From: Steroidobacter gossypii
GTDB lineage: Bacteria > Pseudomonadota > Gammaproteobacteria > Steroidobacterales > Steroidobacteraceae
Direction of reading: 5' to 3'
Assembly (NCBI RefSeq): GCF_016801985.1
Contig: NZ_JAEVLS010000005.1
Span: forward strand, 372,001-436,000
Length of the DNA stretch: 64,000 nucleotides
The notes under the pieces are model-generated. The model saw nothing but the letters and a program-made list of their open reading frames with translations, had not been told where the DNA came from and did no database searches. Position 1 is the stretch's first letter, and every line of letters begins with the position of its first letter. The translations under genes and the position numbers were made by a program. Below are positions 8,971-17,685 of the stretch, one piece after another.

Positions 8971-10769
8971 GGCATGTCCACTGACCAGCGAACTTCCCAA
9001 GCGCCTAGTTGTTCGCCGCGCGCCTCCGCGCTGGCGCTGGAATACCAAAGCTCGCCGGCCGACGGCGCCGCTTTCGGCCGGTCGCCGAGATTGGCTTGCA
9101 ACACCAGCGCCTTGCCGCCCGTCATCGGCCATTTCACCGTGAGCAGACGATCGTCGGTCTGATAGCTGGCGGCGCCGGCACTGATACCCGCCAGCAGCGG
9201 CACGATCTTCTGTGCACGCAGGCTCAGCAGCTCACTGGTATATGCCAGCCATTCGCGATGAGGCGAGCGTTCGCGATCCGACTCGTGCAATTGACTTGCG
9301 CGGAACGTATCCGGGGCATTGGGATCGGGAATCTGTTCGCGCCGCTCGCCTGCGAATGCACCGAATCCCGCGAACTCGTTGCGACGACCTTCCCTGATGG
9401 CCTCGGCCAGTTCGCCCTGGTAGTCACAAAAATACAGGAACGGCTGGACTGCGCCGTATTCCTCACCCATGAACAGCATCGGGATCTGTGGCGACAGCAA
9501 CAGAATCGCAAGTCCCGCTCGCATGCGCTCCGGTGCGGCCAGCTGGGTGAGCCGGTCCCCGCAGGCGCGATTGCCGATCTGATCGTGATTCTGCAGAAAG
9601 CTGACGAACGCGGTGGGATGCAGGTGCTTGCTGGGCTCGCCGCGCTCGTGTTCGTCGGTGGGATACACCTCGCCCTGATATGCAAAACCTTCCGCGAGCA
9701 CGCGCCCCAGATGCTCGACCGGCCGCTCGGCATAGTTGCGATAGTAGCCGTCGGTCTCGTCGGTGAGCAGCACGTGCAGCGCATGGTGCGCATCGTCGTT
9801 CCATTGCGCCACCATCGAGCGACCCTTGATGCCCAGGCGTCGCGCTTCGTTGTGATGATTCTCCAGCACCACATGCACGTGCCGCTGGCTTCCGGGGCCG
9901 CGCTGCACCTCGTCCACCAGCTCGTCGATGAAATGCGTTTCGCCATCGTCGAACATGGCGTGCACGGCGTCGATGCGCAGACCGTCGAAGCGGTATTCGT
10001 TCAGCCAGTACAGCGCGTTCTGGATGAAAAACTGCCGCACCACTGGATGCGCGAAGTTAATGGCGCTGCCCCAGGGAGTGTGATGCGCGGAAGTGAAAAA
10101 GTCCGCGGCATAACGGTGCAGATAATTGCCTTCCGGCCCGAAGTGGTTATAGACCACGTCGAGCAGCACCATCAGACCGCGCCGGTGCGCCTCGTGCACG
10201 AAACGTTTCAGATCCTCAGGTCGGCCATAGGCGGGATGCGGCGCATACAGCAAGACACCGTCGTAACCCCAGCCCCAGCGCCCCGGAAACGTATTCAGCG
10301 GCAACAGCTCGATGGCGGTGATGCCGATGCGGGCGAGCTCGTCCAGGCGGGAGATTGCGGCGGCATAGGTGCCTTCGCGCGTGAACGCGCCAACGTGCAA
10401 TTCATACAGCACCGCTTCGGACCATTCACGACCGCGCCATTCGGAATGCGGCCAGGCAAAGCCGCGACGATCGAGCACTTCGCACGGCCCGGCGACGCCT
10501 TTGGGTTGAAAACGCGACGCCGGGTCGGGCACGTCGAGCTCGTCATCGATTCGAAAGCGGTATCTCGCTCCAGGCCCGATGCCGCGCGCGAACGTTTCAT
10601 ACCAGCCGTCACGCGTCGCAGTGAACTCCTGCCGTAGCGATCGCCCGTCCCGCGCCGTGACGAGCAGCTCGACGCGCCGCGCGGACGGGGCCCAGAAACG
10701 AAACTGAGTGCCGTCGGCGGTGAGCTGCGGACCGAAATGCGACGAGACATCGATGCTCACAACACTCAC
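8967..10769 (-). CDS. treZ: Malto-oligosyltrehalose trehalohydrolase
   Basis: A 600-aa GH13 enzyme that releases trehalose from the maltooligosyl trehalose made by TreY. It has an N-terminal beta-sandwich (FRFWAPSARRVELLV), then YELHVGAFTREGTY and LLDVVYNHFGPEGNY. The nucleophile segment FDGLRIDAVHAM, a VVLENHHN segment at the acid/base position, and FLQNHDQIGNRA complete the barrel. A short C-terminal beta domain follows. Translation appears to start at GTG 10769 or GTG 10760, close behind GAGCAGGGAAGG; the two cannot be separated. It lies 30 nt after the nucleotidyltransferase gene and overlaps treY, so the three form an operon. No debranching enzyme (TreX/GlgX) is nearby. Confidence 0.97.
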   Translation of the reverse strand: MSVVSIDVSSHFGPQLTADGTQFRFWAPSARRVELLVTARDGRSLRQEFTATRDGWYETFARGIGPGARYRFRIDDELDVPDPASRFQPKGVAGPCEVLDRRGFAWPHSEWRGREWSEAVLYELHVGAFTREGTYAAAISRLDELARIGITAIELLPLNTFPGRWGWGYDGVLLYAPHPAYGRPEDLKRFVHEAHRRGLMVLLDVVYNHFGPEGNYLHRYAADFFTSAHHTPWGSAINFAHPVVRQFFIQNALYWLNEYRFDGLRIDAVHAMFDDGETHFIDELVDEVQRGPGSQRHVHVVLENHHNEARRLGIKGRSMVAQWNDDAHHALHVLLTDETDGYYRNYAERPVEHLGRVLAEGFAYQGEVYPTDEHERGEPSKHLHPTAFVSFLQNHDQIGNRACGDRLTQLAAPERMRAGLAILLLSPQIPMLFMGEEYGAVQPFLYFCDYQGELAEAIREGRRNEFAGFGAFAGERREQIPDPNAPDTFRASQLHESDRERSPHREWLAYTSELLSLRAQKIVPLLAGISAGAASYQTDDRLLTVKWPMTGGKALVLQANLGDRPKAAPSAGELWYSSASAEARGEQLGAWEVRWSVDMP

Positions 10770-10799
10770 CTTCCCTGCTCGGCGGCACGCGGAAACAGG

Positions 10800-11816
10800 T
10801 TACAGACTCACGCCGGACATGGCGCGCTCGAAATGAGCATGCTGTGCGGCGAGATTGACCAGATCGATCTGACCGGACAGAGCGCCGGAACGCGAAATCC
10901 GCTCGCCGGGCAGCTTGCGCAGCGTCTCGCCGACCCGATGCGGCGTGCCCAGATCGCTCCAGCCGCACGGCGGCACCGGCAGCACGCTCAAGGAGGCTTC
11001 GCGACCTTCCAGCACGTCGCGTGAAAAATCCAGATCGGGCAGACGTGTATACATATCCACGATGGCCGGCCAGCCGAGCGCCGGACGCTGCTGGAGCGCG
11101 TTGCCGACAATGACCTGCATCTCCATGACGATGGACGCGAAGCGCGGCAGAAACAGATGCAGCAGGGCGCGCGCGGAGGCCGCAATAATAAATGTGTTCC
11201 ACAGACCGCCAGTGCGCACGATCTGGGCTGCCACGGTGAGCTCGGGCTTTTCCACGAACCGCGCCACAGTCTGGCCGCCGAAGCCGTCGCCGTTACCCGG
11301 GACCACGTAACCCAACTCGCTGTCCGGTTCATCCGGACGCAGACCGAGCAACACCGGGCGATCAGGACAGCGCGCGACATGCTCCATGGCAGCCGCCAGC
11401 GAGCGTTGCAGAACGCTTTCCTGCGCCACATAGTGATCGGAGGGCAACATCAACACCTGCGCCTCGGGATCCTGGCTTAAAATATGCACCAGCGAATACA
11501 GGATGCCGATGGCGGTGCCTCGGTTGCGTGGCTGAACGATCAGATTGGGCTGCGGCAGACAGGTCAGCGTGTCGATGTTCGACCACCAGCGATGATGCTG
11601 TTGGGCCACGATGGCGCAGACCCGTTCCGGGGCGACCCGCGCACGGGCACGGCCCAGGGCGTCTTCGAGCAACGACGGACCGCCGCTCAACGAACAATAT
11701 TGTTTGGGGACGGGCGTGCCGCATGGCTGGGTAGTCAACGCCCGCAAACGACTACCCTCGCCTGCCGCCAGAACCAATGCCCATTGATGCGGCTGGCTAT
11801 GCGACACGTCGATCAT
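10800..11816 (-). CDS. Sugar-phosphate nucleotidyltransferase (mannose-1-P guanylyltransferase-like)
   Basis: A 338-aa nucleotidyltransferase with the signature LAAGEGSRLRALTT at the N-terminus. VLMLPSDHYV and the metal-binding and sugar-binding segments FVEKPE and GGLWNTFI follow. It would join NTP and hexose-1-phosphate to an NDP-sugar, most like GDP-mannose pyrophosphorylases. It lacks the C-terminal isomerase domain of bifunctional ManC. The start at 11816 has a GGAGA ribosome binding site; a much longer frame to 12185 has no credible N-terminal sequence. It is first in the treZ-treY operon, an unusual partner for trehalose synthesis. Exact sugar specificity is not readable. Confidence 0.85.
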   Translation of the reverse strand: MIDVSHSQPHQWALVLAAGEGSRLRALTTQPCGTPVPKQYCSLSGGPSLLEDALGRARARVAPERVCAIVAQQHHRWWSNIDTLTCLPQPNLIVQPRNRGTAIGILYSLVHILSQDPEAQVLMLPSDHYVAQESVLQRSLAAAMEHVARCPDRPVLLGLRPDEPDSELGYVVPGNGDGFGGQTVARFVEKPELTVAAQIVRTGGLWNTFIIAASARALLHLFLPRFASIVMEMQVIVGNALQQRPALGWPAIVDMYTRLPDLDFSRDVLEGREASLSVLPVPPCGWSDLGTPHRVGETLRKLPGERISRSGALSGQIDLVNLAAQHAHFERAMSGVSL

Positions 11817-12183
11817 GCTGGTCTCCAACAAGAATGCAGTGAGAACGGTGTAGGCTGGTAGAGTGACGATGTTGTGGTGATGCCACGATCGAACATCGCT
11901 GCGCCTAATACGCGGCGAAGCGACGCGGTTCCGCGACAGTGATGAAATCTGGAACTGCGGCGTTGTGACATGCGTAGACCTGAGACCTGAAAGCTTCCTC
12001 GCGCCATGATGCGCAGCGAATCGGGTCGCTTCCGCTACGCACGAGCACCCGCAGCGGCTTTTGAACCAGGAACGATCGATTCGGATGAATTCAGGCGAGT
12101 CAGCAAATCCACGGGGCGTCGGCGCCTCGTCCCCACCCCGATCCAGACCACCCCTGCCGCCGCAGCGGTCGTCCCAGAAAACC
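11817..12183. other. Divergent intergenic region with an inverted repeat
   Basis: About 370 bp separating the minus-strand nucleotidyltransferase-treZ-treY operon from plus-strand opgG-opgH. It contains a nested dyad at 11867-11898: CGATGTT pairs with AACATCG, and inside it GTGG pairs with CCAC. This lies about 50 nt upstream of the nucleotidyltransferase start. Part of the plus-strand side (12061-12183) is open in frame with opgG and could be an N-terminal extension. No other gene is visible. Confidence 0.5.
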
Positions 12184-13704
12184 ATGCGTCGTTACTGGCT
12201 GGTCATGCTGGCCATTACGTTTTCATGCGTGGCTGGCGCCGCATCGACCAAATCGGCGCCGGAAACCGCTGGCCCGTCACGTTACAAATTCACGCCCGCC
12301 ACCGTGGTGGAGCTCGCCAGGCGGACCGCCGCATCGGCGTATACGCCGCGCCGCCTGGAAGGCAACCCCGCGCTTCAGCAGCTCAGCTACGATCAATATC
12401 GCGACATTCGTTTCAAACCCGAAATGGCGCTATGGCGTAACGAGCAAGTGCCGTTCCGGGTCGAGCTGTTGCCGGCCGGCTTTTTGTTTCAAACACCGGT
12501 AAAGGTGTCGATGGTCGAAAGCGGCATGGCCAGCGACCTGGTCGGCACGCCGAATCTGTTTGCGCTCGGGCCGCACGTGGCCAAGCTGCTCGCCAACCAA
12601 ACGTTGCCGCTGTCGGGCTTTCGTGTGCGCACGCTGCTCAATTCGCGCTCGGTGTGGGACGAATTCATGGTGTTCCAGGGTGCGACCTACTTTCGCGCCG
12701 TGCCTCGCGGCGGCCAGTACGGAATATCGGCGCGTGGCCTGGCGATTCGAACCGCGCATCCCTCCGGAGAAGAGTTCCCGGCGTTCACCCAGTTCTGGGT
12801 GGAGCGTCCCGGCGCCAATGCGTCGGGCATCGTGGTGCACGCCCTGCTCGACAGCCCTTCGGTGACCGGCGGGTATCGCTTTTCGATCCAGCCGGGCACC
12901 GAGACCGTCATGGACGTGGACATGACGCTGTTCCCGCGCGTCGATCTGGACAACATCGGTCTCGGACCGCTCACCTCGATGTTTCTGTTCGATGAATCCG
13001 AACGCACTCGTATCGACGACTTCCGCGACGAGGTGCACGACTCCGACGGCCTGCAAGTGGTCACCGCCTCGGGCGAGCGCCTATGGCGACCACTGCGCAA
13101 TCCTACCGATCTGCAAGTGTCGGCCTTCACGGCCGAAGCGCCGCGGGGCTTCGGCCTGGTGCAGCGGTCCCGGCGCATCAGCGACTATCGCGATTTCGAA
13201 GCCAAGTACGAGTTGCGCCCGAGCGTCTGGATCGAGCCGACCAGCGACTGGGGCAAGGGCTCGGTCGATCTGGTCGAAATCCCCACCGAGAACGAGACCA
13301 ACGACAACATCGTCGCGTTCTTCCGACCGCATTACGTGATTCCTGCCGGCAAGCCCTGGCATGGCTCGTATCGCATGCGTTGGAACAACATGCCGCGGCT
13401 GACGCCGTCGCTGGGCCGGGTCACCGCCACGCGCACCGGCCCGACCATCGACGGCAAGCGTCGCATCTTCGTGATCGACTTCTTCGGCGCCGGGCGTAAC
13501 ATCGAGGGGCTGACGCTCGATGTCGGCGCGTCCGCCGGCAAGGTGTCGCACCCCGTCCTGCATCGCAATCCCCTGACCAAGGGCGTGCGCGCGAGCTTCG
13601 AACTGGATCCCGCCGGCGCCAGTCTGGTCGAGTTGCGGTTACGCCTGCTGCGCGCCAATCGTCCCATTACCGAAACCTGGCTTTATCGATGGACGGCCAG
13701 CTGA
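12184..13704 (+). CDS. opgG: Periplasmic glucan biosynthesis protein OpgG
   Basis: A periplasmic protein of about 506 aa needed to build the branched beta-1,2/1,6 osmoregulated glucans made by OpgH. The start at 12184 gives a Sec-type signal (MRRYWLVMLAITFSC, then AGAAS). Typical family segments are YDQYRDIRFKPE, ALGPHVAKLLANQTLPLSGFRV, SWIEP-like WIEPTSDWGKGSVDLVEIPT, NDNIVAFF, and RMRWNNMPR-like YRMRWNNMP. The length is close to E. coli OpgG (511 aa). Alternative in-frame starts at 12061 (TTG) or 12085 would add a non-signal extension. It overlaps opgH by 16 nt. Confidence 0.94.
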   Translation: MRRYWLVMLAITFSCVAGAASTKSAPETAGPSRYKFTPATVVELARRTAASAYTPRRLEGNPALQQLSYDQYRDIRFKPEMALWRNEQVPFRVELLPAGFLFQTPVKVSMVESGMASDLVGTPNLFALGPHVAKLLANQTLPLSGFRVRTLLNSRSVWDEFMVFQGATYFRAVPRGGQYGISARGLAIRTAHPSGEEFPAFTQFWVERPGANASGIVVHALLDSPSVTGGYRFSIQPGTETVMDVDMTLFPRVDLDNIGLGPLTSMFLFDESERTRIDDFRDEVHDSDGLQVVTASGERLWRPLRNPTDLQVSAFTAEAPRGFGLVQRSRRISDYRDFEAKYELRPSVWIEPTSDWGKGSVDLVEIPTENETNDNIVAFFRPHYVIPAGKPWHGSYRMRWNNMPRLTPSLGRVTATRTGPTIDGKRRIFVIDFFGAGRNIEGLTLDVGASAGKVSHPVLHRNPLTKGVRASFELDPAGASLVELRLRLLRANRPITETWLYRWTAS

Positions 13705-15821
13705 AATCCCCGACTTCGTCTCCCGAAGGCCGCGATGTAGTTCGCGGCGCCATGCCGTTCGAACGGCCGATCGACATGCCAGTGCAGGATCTGCGCAACG
13801 CGCCGCAAGTGGTACGCGCGTTGGGCCCAGCGCCGGCCAGAGCGATTCTGGCGCGCGCGATCGTGATCCTCGGCACGCTCGGCATCACCGGCTATGGCGT
13901 GTACGAGATGCTGGGCATCGTCGAATTCTCGAAAATGACGGTGTTGCAAGGCGTGATGATCTTTTTCTTCAGCATCACGCTGGGATGGATCGCCTTCTCC
14001 GCCGCGTCGGCCGTCGCCGGGCTGCTGGTGCCCCTGCATAAACCGAAAACCAACGCGACGCTGGCCGGCTCGCGCACCGCGTTGTTGATGCCTATATATA
14101 ACGAGGACCCGACGCACACGACCTCGGCGTTGCAGGCGATGGCGGAAGCTCTGGCTCAGGCCGGGGCCGCGCAACACTTCGAGATCGTCATCATTTCGGA
14201 CTCGACCCAGGTCGATCCCTGGATCAATGAGTCGCTGGCCATCGATCGTCTGCGACGCGAACTGCGCGACGTGATGCCGGTGTGGTATCGCCGGCGCTGG
14301 CACAACACCGGCCGCAAAGCCGGCAATGTCGAGGAATTCGTCAAGCGCTGGGGCGGACGTTACGACTATATGATCGTGCTCGATGCCGACAGCCTGATGT
14401 CGGCGGAAACATTGATCGAGCTGGTCCGTCGCATGCAGGGCGATGCGCATCTGGGCATTCTGCAGACCGTGCCGATGTTGCACGGTCATTACAGTTTGTT
14501 TTCACGTATCCAACAGTTCGCCGGCCGTGTGTACGGCGGCGTGATCGCGCGCGGTGTCGCGGCGTGGTCCGGTAACGAAGGCAACTATTGGGGTCACAAC
14601 GCGATCATCCGGGTCGCGGCGTTCGCCGAAGCCTGCGGTATGCCGCAGCTGCCGGGACGCAAGCCGTTCGGCGGCCACGTCCTGTCGCACGATTTCGTGG
14701 AAGCCGCGCTGATGCGTCGGGCCGGATGGAAAGTGCGAATGGCTCCGGACCTGGATGGCTCGTGGGAAGAAAGTCCGCCGTCGCTGATCGACGTCGCCGT
14801 GCGCGACCGGCGCTGGGCGCAAGGCAATCTGCAACACTCCAAGATCATCGGCGCGGACGGCCTGTCCACGGTGAGCCGAGGTCACTTTTTCATCGGCATC
14901 ATGAGCTATCTGTCCTCGCCGCTGTGGCTGCTGCTGCTGATGGTCGGCTTTGCCCTGACCCTGCAAGCCACCCTGATCCGTCCCGAATATTTCAGCCGCA
15001 GCTTCCAGCTGTTCCCGGATTGGCCGAAGTTCGACGCCCAGCGCATGACCGCGCTGTTCATTTTCACCATGGCGGTGCTGTTCATCCCCAAGCTGCTGGG
15101 CATGTTGCGCTCGTTGTTCAACAACAAGGTTCGCAAGGGCTGCGGCGGCGTGCTCGGCGTGATCTTCAGCACCCTGTTCGAAACCTTGCTGTCGGCTTTG
15201 TATGCGCCCGTGATGATGCTGGTGCAGACCCAGCACGTCATCGAAATATTCACCGGTCGCGATTCGGGCTGGAATGCGCAGCGCCGACGCGCCGACGCCA
15301 CGGCCTGGAGCGAAGCGGCCCGCATGCATTGGGGGCACATGGTCATCGGCGTGTTCACCGGCGTGATTGCGTATCTGATCTCGCCCACCCTGCTGGCCTG
15401 GCTCACACCGACCCTGGCGGGCCTGTTGCTGGCGATCCCCCTGTCCAAGATGAGCGGCAGCGTACTCGCCGGGCGCGTGTTGCATTCGCTGGGCCTGTTG
15501 CGCACGCCGGAAGAAAAGCATGCGCCGGCGGTGATACGTCGTCGGGACGAACTGCTCGCGCAGGCTCAGCAGCCCGCGAAGGACGCTTTGCGATTGCTCG
15601 CCGCCGATCGTCAGGCGCGTTACGCGCATATCACTGGCAACCTGCCGCGGCCGGCGGAATCGCGCGGTCATCCCGATCCGCATCGCCTCACTGCGGAGCA
15701 AAAGGTGCGGGACGCTAGCACCCTCAACGAAGCCATGTCCTGGCTCGGACCGGCGGAGAAAGTTCACGTGGCCGGCGACCCTCGCCTGCTCGAACGGCTG
15801 GCGGAGCTGCCCGAGAGCTGA
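13689..15821 (+). CDS. opgH: Glucan beta-glucosyltransferase OpgH
   Basis: A 710-aa inner-membrane GT2 glucosyltransferase that polymerises UDP-glucose into the glucan backbone and passes it to the periplasm. Two transmembrane helices (about residues 55-75 and 88-110) precede a cytosolic catalytic domain. That domain has LLMPIYNED, the DADS metal site in MIVLDADSLMS, SHDFVEAALMRRAGW, and RDRRWAQGNLQH (the Q/RxxRW-like motif). Several more helices follow (about 405-590). It is shorter than E. coli OpgH (847 aa), mainly at the N-terminus. It is coupled to opgG by overlap. Confidence 0.96.
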   Translation: MDGQLKSPTSSPEGRDVVRGAMPFERPIDMPVQDLRNAPQVVRALGPAPARAILARAIVILGTLGITGYGVYEMLGIVEFSKMTVLQGVMIFFFSITLGWIAFSAASAVAGLLVPLHKPKTNATLAGSRTALLMPIYNEDPTHTTSALQAMAEALAQAGAAQHFEIVIISDSTQVDPWINESLAIDRLRRELRDVMPVWYRRRWHNTGRKAGNVEEFVKRWGGRYDYMIVLDADSLMSAETLIELVRRMQGDAHLGILQTVPMLHGHYSLFSRIQQFAGRVYGGVIARGVAAWSGNEGNYWGHNAIIRVAAFAEACGMPQLPGRKPFGGHVLSHDFVEAALMRRAGWKVRMAPDLDGSWEESPPSLIDVAVRDRRWAQGNLQHSKIIGADGLSTVSRGHFFIGIMSYLSSPLWLLLLMVGFALTLQATLIRPEYFSRSFQLFPDWPKFDAQRMTALFIFTMAVLFIPKLLGMLRSLFNNKVRKGCGGVLGVIFSTLFETLLSALYAPVMMLVQTQHVIEIFTGRDSGWNAQRRRADATAWSEAARMHWGHMVIGVFTGVIAYLISPTLLAWLTPTLAGLLLAIPLSKMSGSVLAGRVLHSLGLLRTPEEKHAPAVIRRRDELLAQAQQPAKDALRLLAADRQARYAHITGNLPRPAESRGHPDPHRLTAEQKVRDASTLNEAMSWLGPAEKVHVAGDPRLLERLAELPES

Positions 15822-15885
15822 CCAGGAACTTCGTTTCCATGCAGCCCATTGCTCCTGGAGCCAGCCACATTCGAGGAGCAAGCAT

Positions 15886-16509
15886 ATGGCACGAGCCACC
15901 CCCACCCGTTCGATGGACGCGCCCCAGGACGCGATCGCATTGCTCAAACAGGACCATCGCACCGTCGAGGCGCTGTTCGAGGAATTCGAAGAGGCGGACG
16001 AGAGCGAACAGTCCGAGCTCGCCACTCGCATCTGTCAGATGCTGACGGTGCACACGCAGATCGAGGAAGAGCTGTTATACCCGCAGGCCAAGGAAGCTTT
16101 CGGCGAAGAGGATGACGAGAAGGTGTACGAGGCCGAGATCGAGCACGGCTCCGCCAAGGAGCTGATCGCCAAGATCGAAGCCGGCACCCCGGAGGATCCG
16201 GAATTCAAGCCGCTGGTCAAAGTGCTCAGCGAGTACGTCAAACATCACGTCAAGGAAGAAGAGAAGGAGATGTTCCCTTCGCTCAAGGAGACCGAGCTGG
16301 ACTTGAAGGAGCTGGGCCGCCAGCTGGCGCATCGGAAGATGGAGCTGATGGAGCAGATGGGCATCGAGGCCGAAGAGCCGCCTGCGCCCCGGCGCAAGCG
16401 CGCTTCGGGATCGAAATCGAGCCGCACCTCGGCGAGCAAGCGTGGCCAGGCTCGCGCCGGCAGCCGGAGCAAATCCGCACGCAGCAGCGGCAGTCGCGCC
16501 CGTCACTAA
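15886..16509 (+). CDS. Hemerythrin (HHE) domain protein with a basic tail
   Basis: A 207-aa protein. Residues 10-150 are a four-helix hemerythrin-like domain with iron-ligand candidates in LLKQDHRTVE, VHTQIEEELLYP, EIEHGSAKEL and VKHHVKEEEKEMFP. Such domains bind a di-iron centre or act in redox/NO sensing. The last 45 residues are Arg/Lys/Ser/Gly-rich, resembling histone-H1-like tails, and could bind DNA or RNA. The start has GAGGAG 7 nt upstream. It is followed by a strong terminator, so it ends its transcript. The role is inferred from the fold. Confidence 0.88.
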   Translation: MARATPTRSMDAPQDAIALLKQDHRTVEALFEEFEEADESEQSELATRICQMLTVHTQIEEELLYPQAKEAFGEEDDEKVYEAEIEHGSAKELIAKIEAGTPEDPEFKPLVKVLSEYVKHHVKEEEKEMFPSLKETELDLKELGRQLAHRKMELMEQMGIEAEEPPAPRRKRASGSKSSRTSASKRGQARAGSRSKSARSSGSRARH

Positions 16510-16535
16510 CCTTTGTAAATGACACGCTGAAACAC

Positions 16536-16573
16536 GGCGGCGACTCTTCGCGAGCCGTCGCCGTCAGTTTTTT
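16536..16573 (+). terminator. Rho-independent terminator after the hemerythrin gene
   Basis: Left arm CGGCGAC (16538-16544) pairs with GTCGCCG (16557-16563). The stem extends outward by a G-U and a G-C pair, and a short inner CTT/GAG stem lies in the loop. Six T follow at 16568-16573. Confidence 0.85.
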
Positions 16574-16717
16574 CGTCGGTGAATTGCCGGGCCAGGGGAG
16601 TGAGTCCGACGAGCGACTACGCTCGGCGTTCGCATGCAGCGTGTAGTTCTTGGAACAATTTGCGGCGTCGTCAATTTGAATCCGTCACTGCCTTTCCACC
16701 GCCGATCGGAGATCCAC

Positions 16718-17071
16718 ATGGCGAGCCGCCCCTCAGGTACGACCCCCCGCTCCAAGAAGTCATCGACCCGTACTTTGCCGCCGGTGACCACCGTCAGTAA
16801 CGAGGAGCAGAAGCTGGCCGATGCCGACACCGATGCCGTGGAGAATCGCGCCGCCGACGGCGTCGTAGGCGAGGCGGCCCCGCACGATGTGAAGATCACT
16901 GAAAGCAAGCTCGAGCAGCGAGAGATTCCATCGTTCTCGGACAGTCGTGAGGCGCGCATTGCTGAAGCCGCCTACTGGCGCGCCGAGCGCCGGGGGTTTG
17001 CGCCGGGTCACGAGCTGGAAGACTGGTTGAGCGCCGAGCGCGAAATCGATCAAAGCGAGCAGCGCAAGTAG
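16718..17071 (+). CDS. DUF2934-domain protein
   Basis: A 117-aa soluble protein. Residues 1-40 are basic and disordered (Ser/Thr/Lys/Arg), the middle is acidic, and residues about 76-112 match the DUF2934 pattern: REARIAEAAYWRAERRGF, then GHELEDWLSAEREI. Function is unknown. The domain occurs in many small soil-bacterial proteins, sometimes linked to stress conditions. The start at 16718 follows GGAGATCC, a fair ribosome binding site. It sits alone between the hemerythrin terminator and the GNAT gene. Confidence 0.8.
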   Translation: MASRPSGTTPRSKKSSTRTLPPVTTVSNEEQKLADADTDAVENRAADGVVGEAAPHDVKITESKLEQREIPSFSDSREARIAEAAYWRAERRGFAPGHELEDWLSAEREIDQSEQRK

Positions 17072-17100
17072 TCGATCTCACTAGTCACCCCTTGGCCCAC

Positions 17101-17134
17101 CCTTATACTTCCTGCTCACACAGGAAGTATGGGG
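17101..17134 (+). promoter_or_regulatory. Long hairpin covering the GNAT ribosome binding site
   Basis: A perfect 10-bp inverted repeat, ATACTTCCTG (17105-17114) and CAGGAAGTAT (17121-17130), has a 6-nt loop. In RNA the stem extends by two G-U and two C-G pairs to 14 bp (17101-17134). The 3' arm contains the AGGAAG Shine-Dalgarno, and the stem ends exactly before the ATG at 17135. It could limit translation, or the DNA dyad could be an operator. Confidence 0.6.
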
Positions 17135-17590
17135 ATGGGCATGACGACTCTGGCGCGCACTCGCGCACTCACTGCTGAAGATCGGCCACGCTGGGACCAG
17201 TTGTGGTCGCAGTTCCTCGCCTTTTATCAGCAGACCCTGCCGCAATCGACCACCGACCTCACCTGGCAGCGCTTGATGGAAGGTCACGAGCTATGGGGCC
17301 TCGCCGGGCTCGATGACACGGGCCGGATGGTCGGCTTCGCGCACTACCAGTTTCATGTGTCGACCTGGTCGCCCGCCGGCTATTGCTATCTGGAGGATCT
17401 GTTCGTCGATCCGCAAAGTCGCGGTCGTCACGTCGGCCGCGCACTGATCGAAGCGGTGTACCGGGCCGCCGATGAACGAGGTGCGACGCGCGTGTACTGG
17501 CACACGGAGAACACCAACGCCCGTGCGCAGATTCTGTACAACCAAGTCGGTTACCTGACGCCGTTTCTGCAATTTCGCCGCCGCCCCTGA
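17135..17590 (+). CDS. GNAT-family N-acetyltransferase
   Basis: A GNAT acetyltransferase of about 151 aa that would move an acetyl group from acetyl-CoA to an amine. The acceptor is unknown. Core features are GRMVGFAHY, YLEDLFVDPQSRGRHVGRALIEAV (the acetyl-CoA pyrophosphate loop), and the ending YWHTENTNARAQILYNQVGY. There are three clustered ATGs at 17129, 17135 and 17141. The middle one has ideal spacing (7 nt) from AGGAAG, so it is preferred. The ribosome binding site lies inside a 14-bp hairpin, suggesting control of translation. Confidence 0.9.
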   Translation: MGMTTLARTRALTAEDRPRWDQLWSQFLAFYQQTLPQSTTDLTWQRLMEGHELWGLAGLDDTGRMVGFAHYQFHVSTWSPAGYCYLEDLFVDPQSRGRHVGRALIEAVYRAADERGATRVYWHTENTNARAQILYNQVGYLTPFLQFRRRP

Positions 17591-17608
17591 ACGATCCGGC
17601 ACAAAGCG

Positions 17609-17635
17609 TCCGGTAATTTCGTCCGGAACTTTTTA
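17609..17635 (+). terminator. Weak candidate terminator after the GNAT gene
   Basis: TCCGG (17609-17613) pairs with CCGGA (17623-17627) around a 9-nt loop and is followed by ACTTTTT. The stem is only 5 bp, so termination would be inefficient at best. Confidence 0.35.
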
Positions 17636-17685
17636 CGGCGGTGGGGCATTGAGTCGCGCTGGAAACAAAGCTCGACGAGTTGCGG

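Noticed and set aside
8971-9132. Extension of treY into treZ
   Set aside because: The 54 extra residues are out-of-frame treZ sequence; the ATGA overlap start is normal for TreY.
9009-10637. A 542-codon open frame antisense to treZ
   Set aside because: It mirrors treZ and lacks a protein-like composition; GC-rich codon use leaves opposite frames open.
14502-16031. A 509-codon open frame antisense to opgH
   Set aside because: Shadow of opgH, rich in His/Gln/Arg as expected from reverse-complemented codons.
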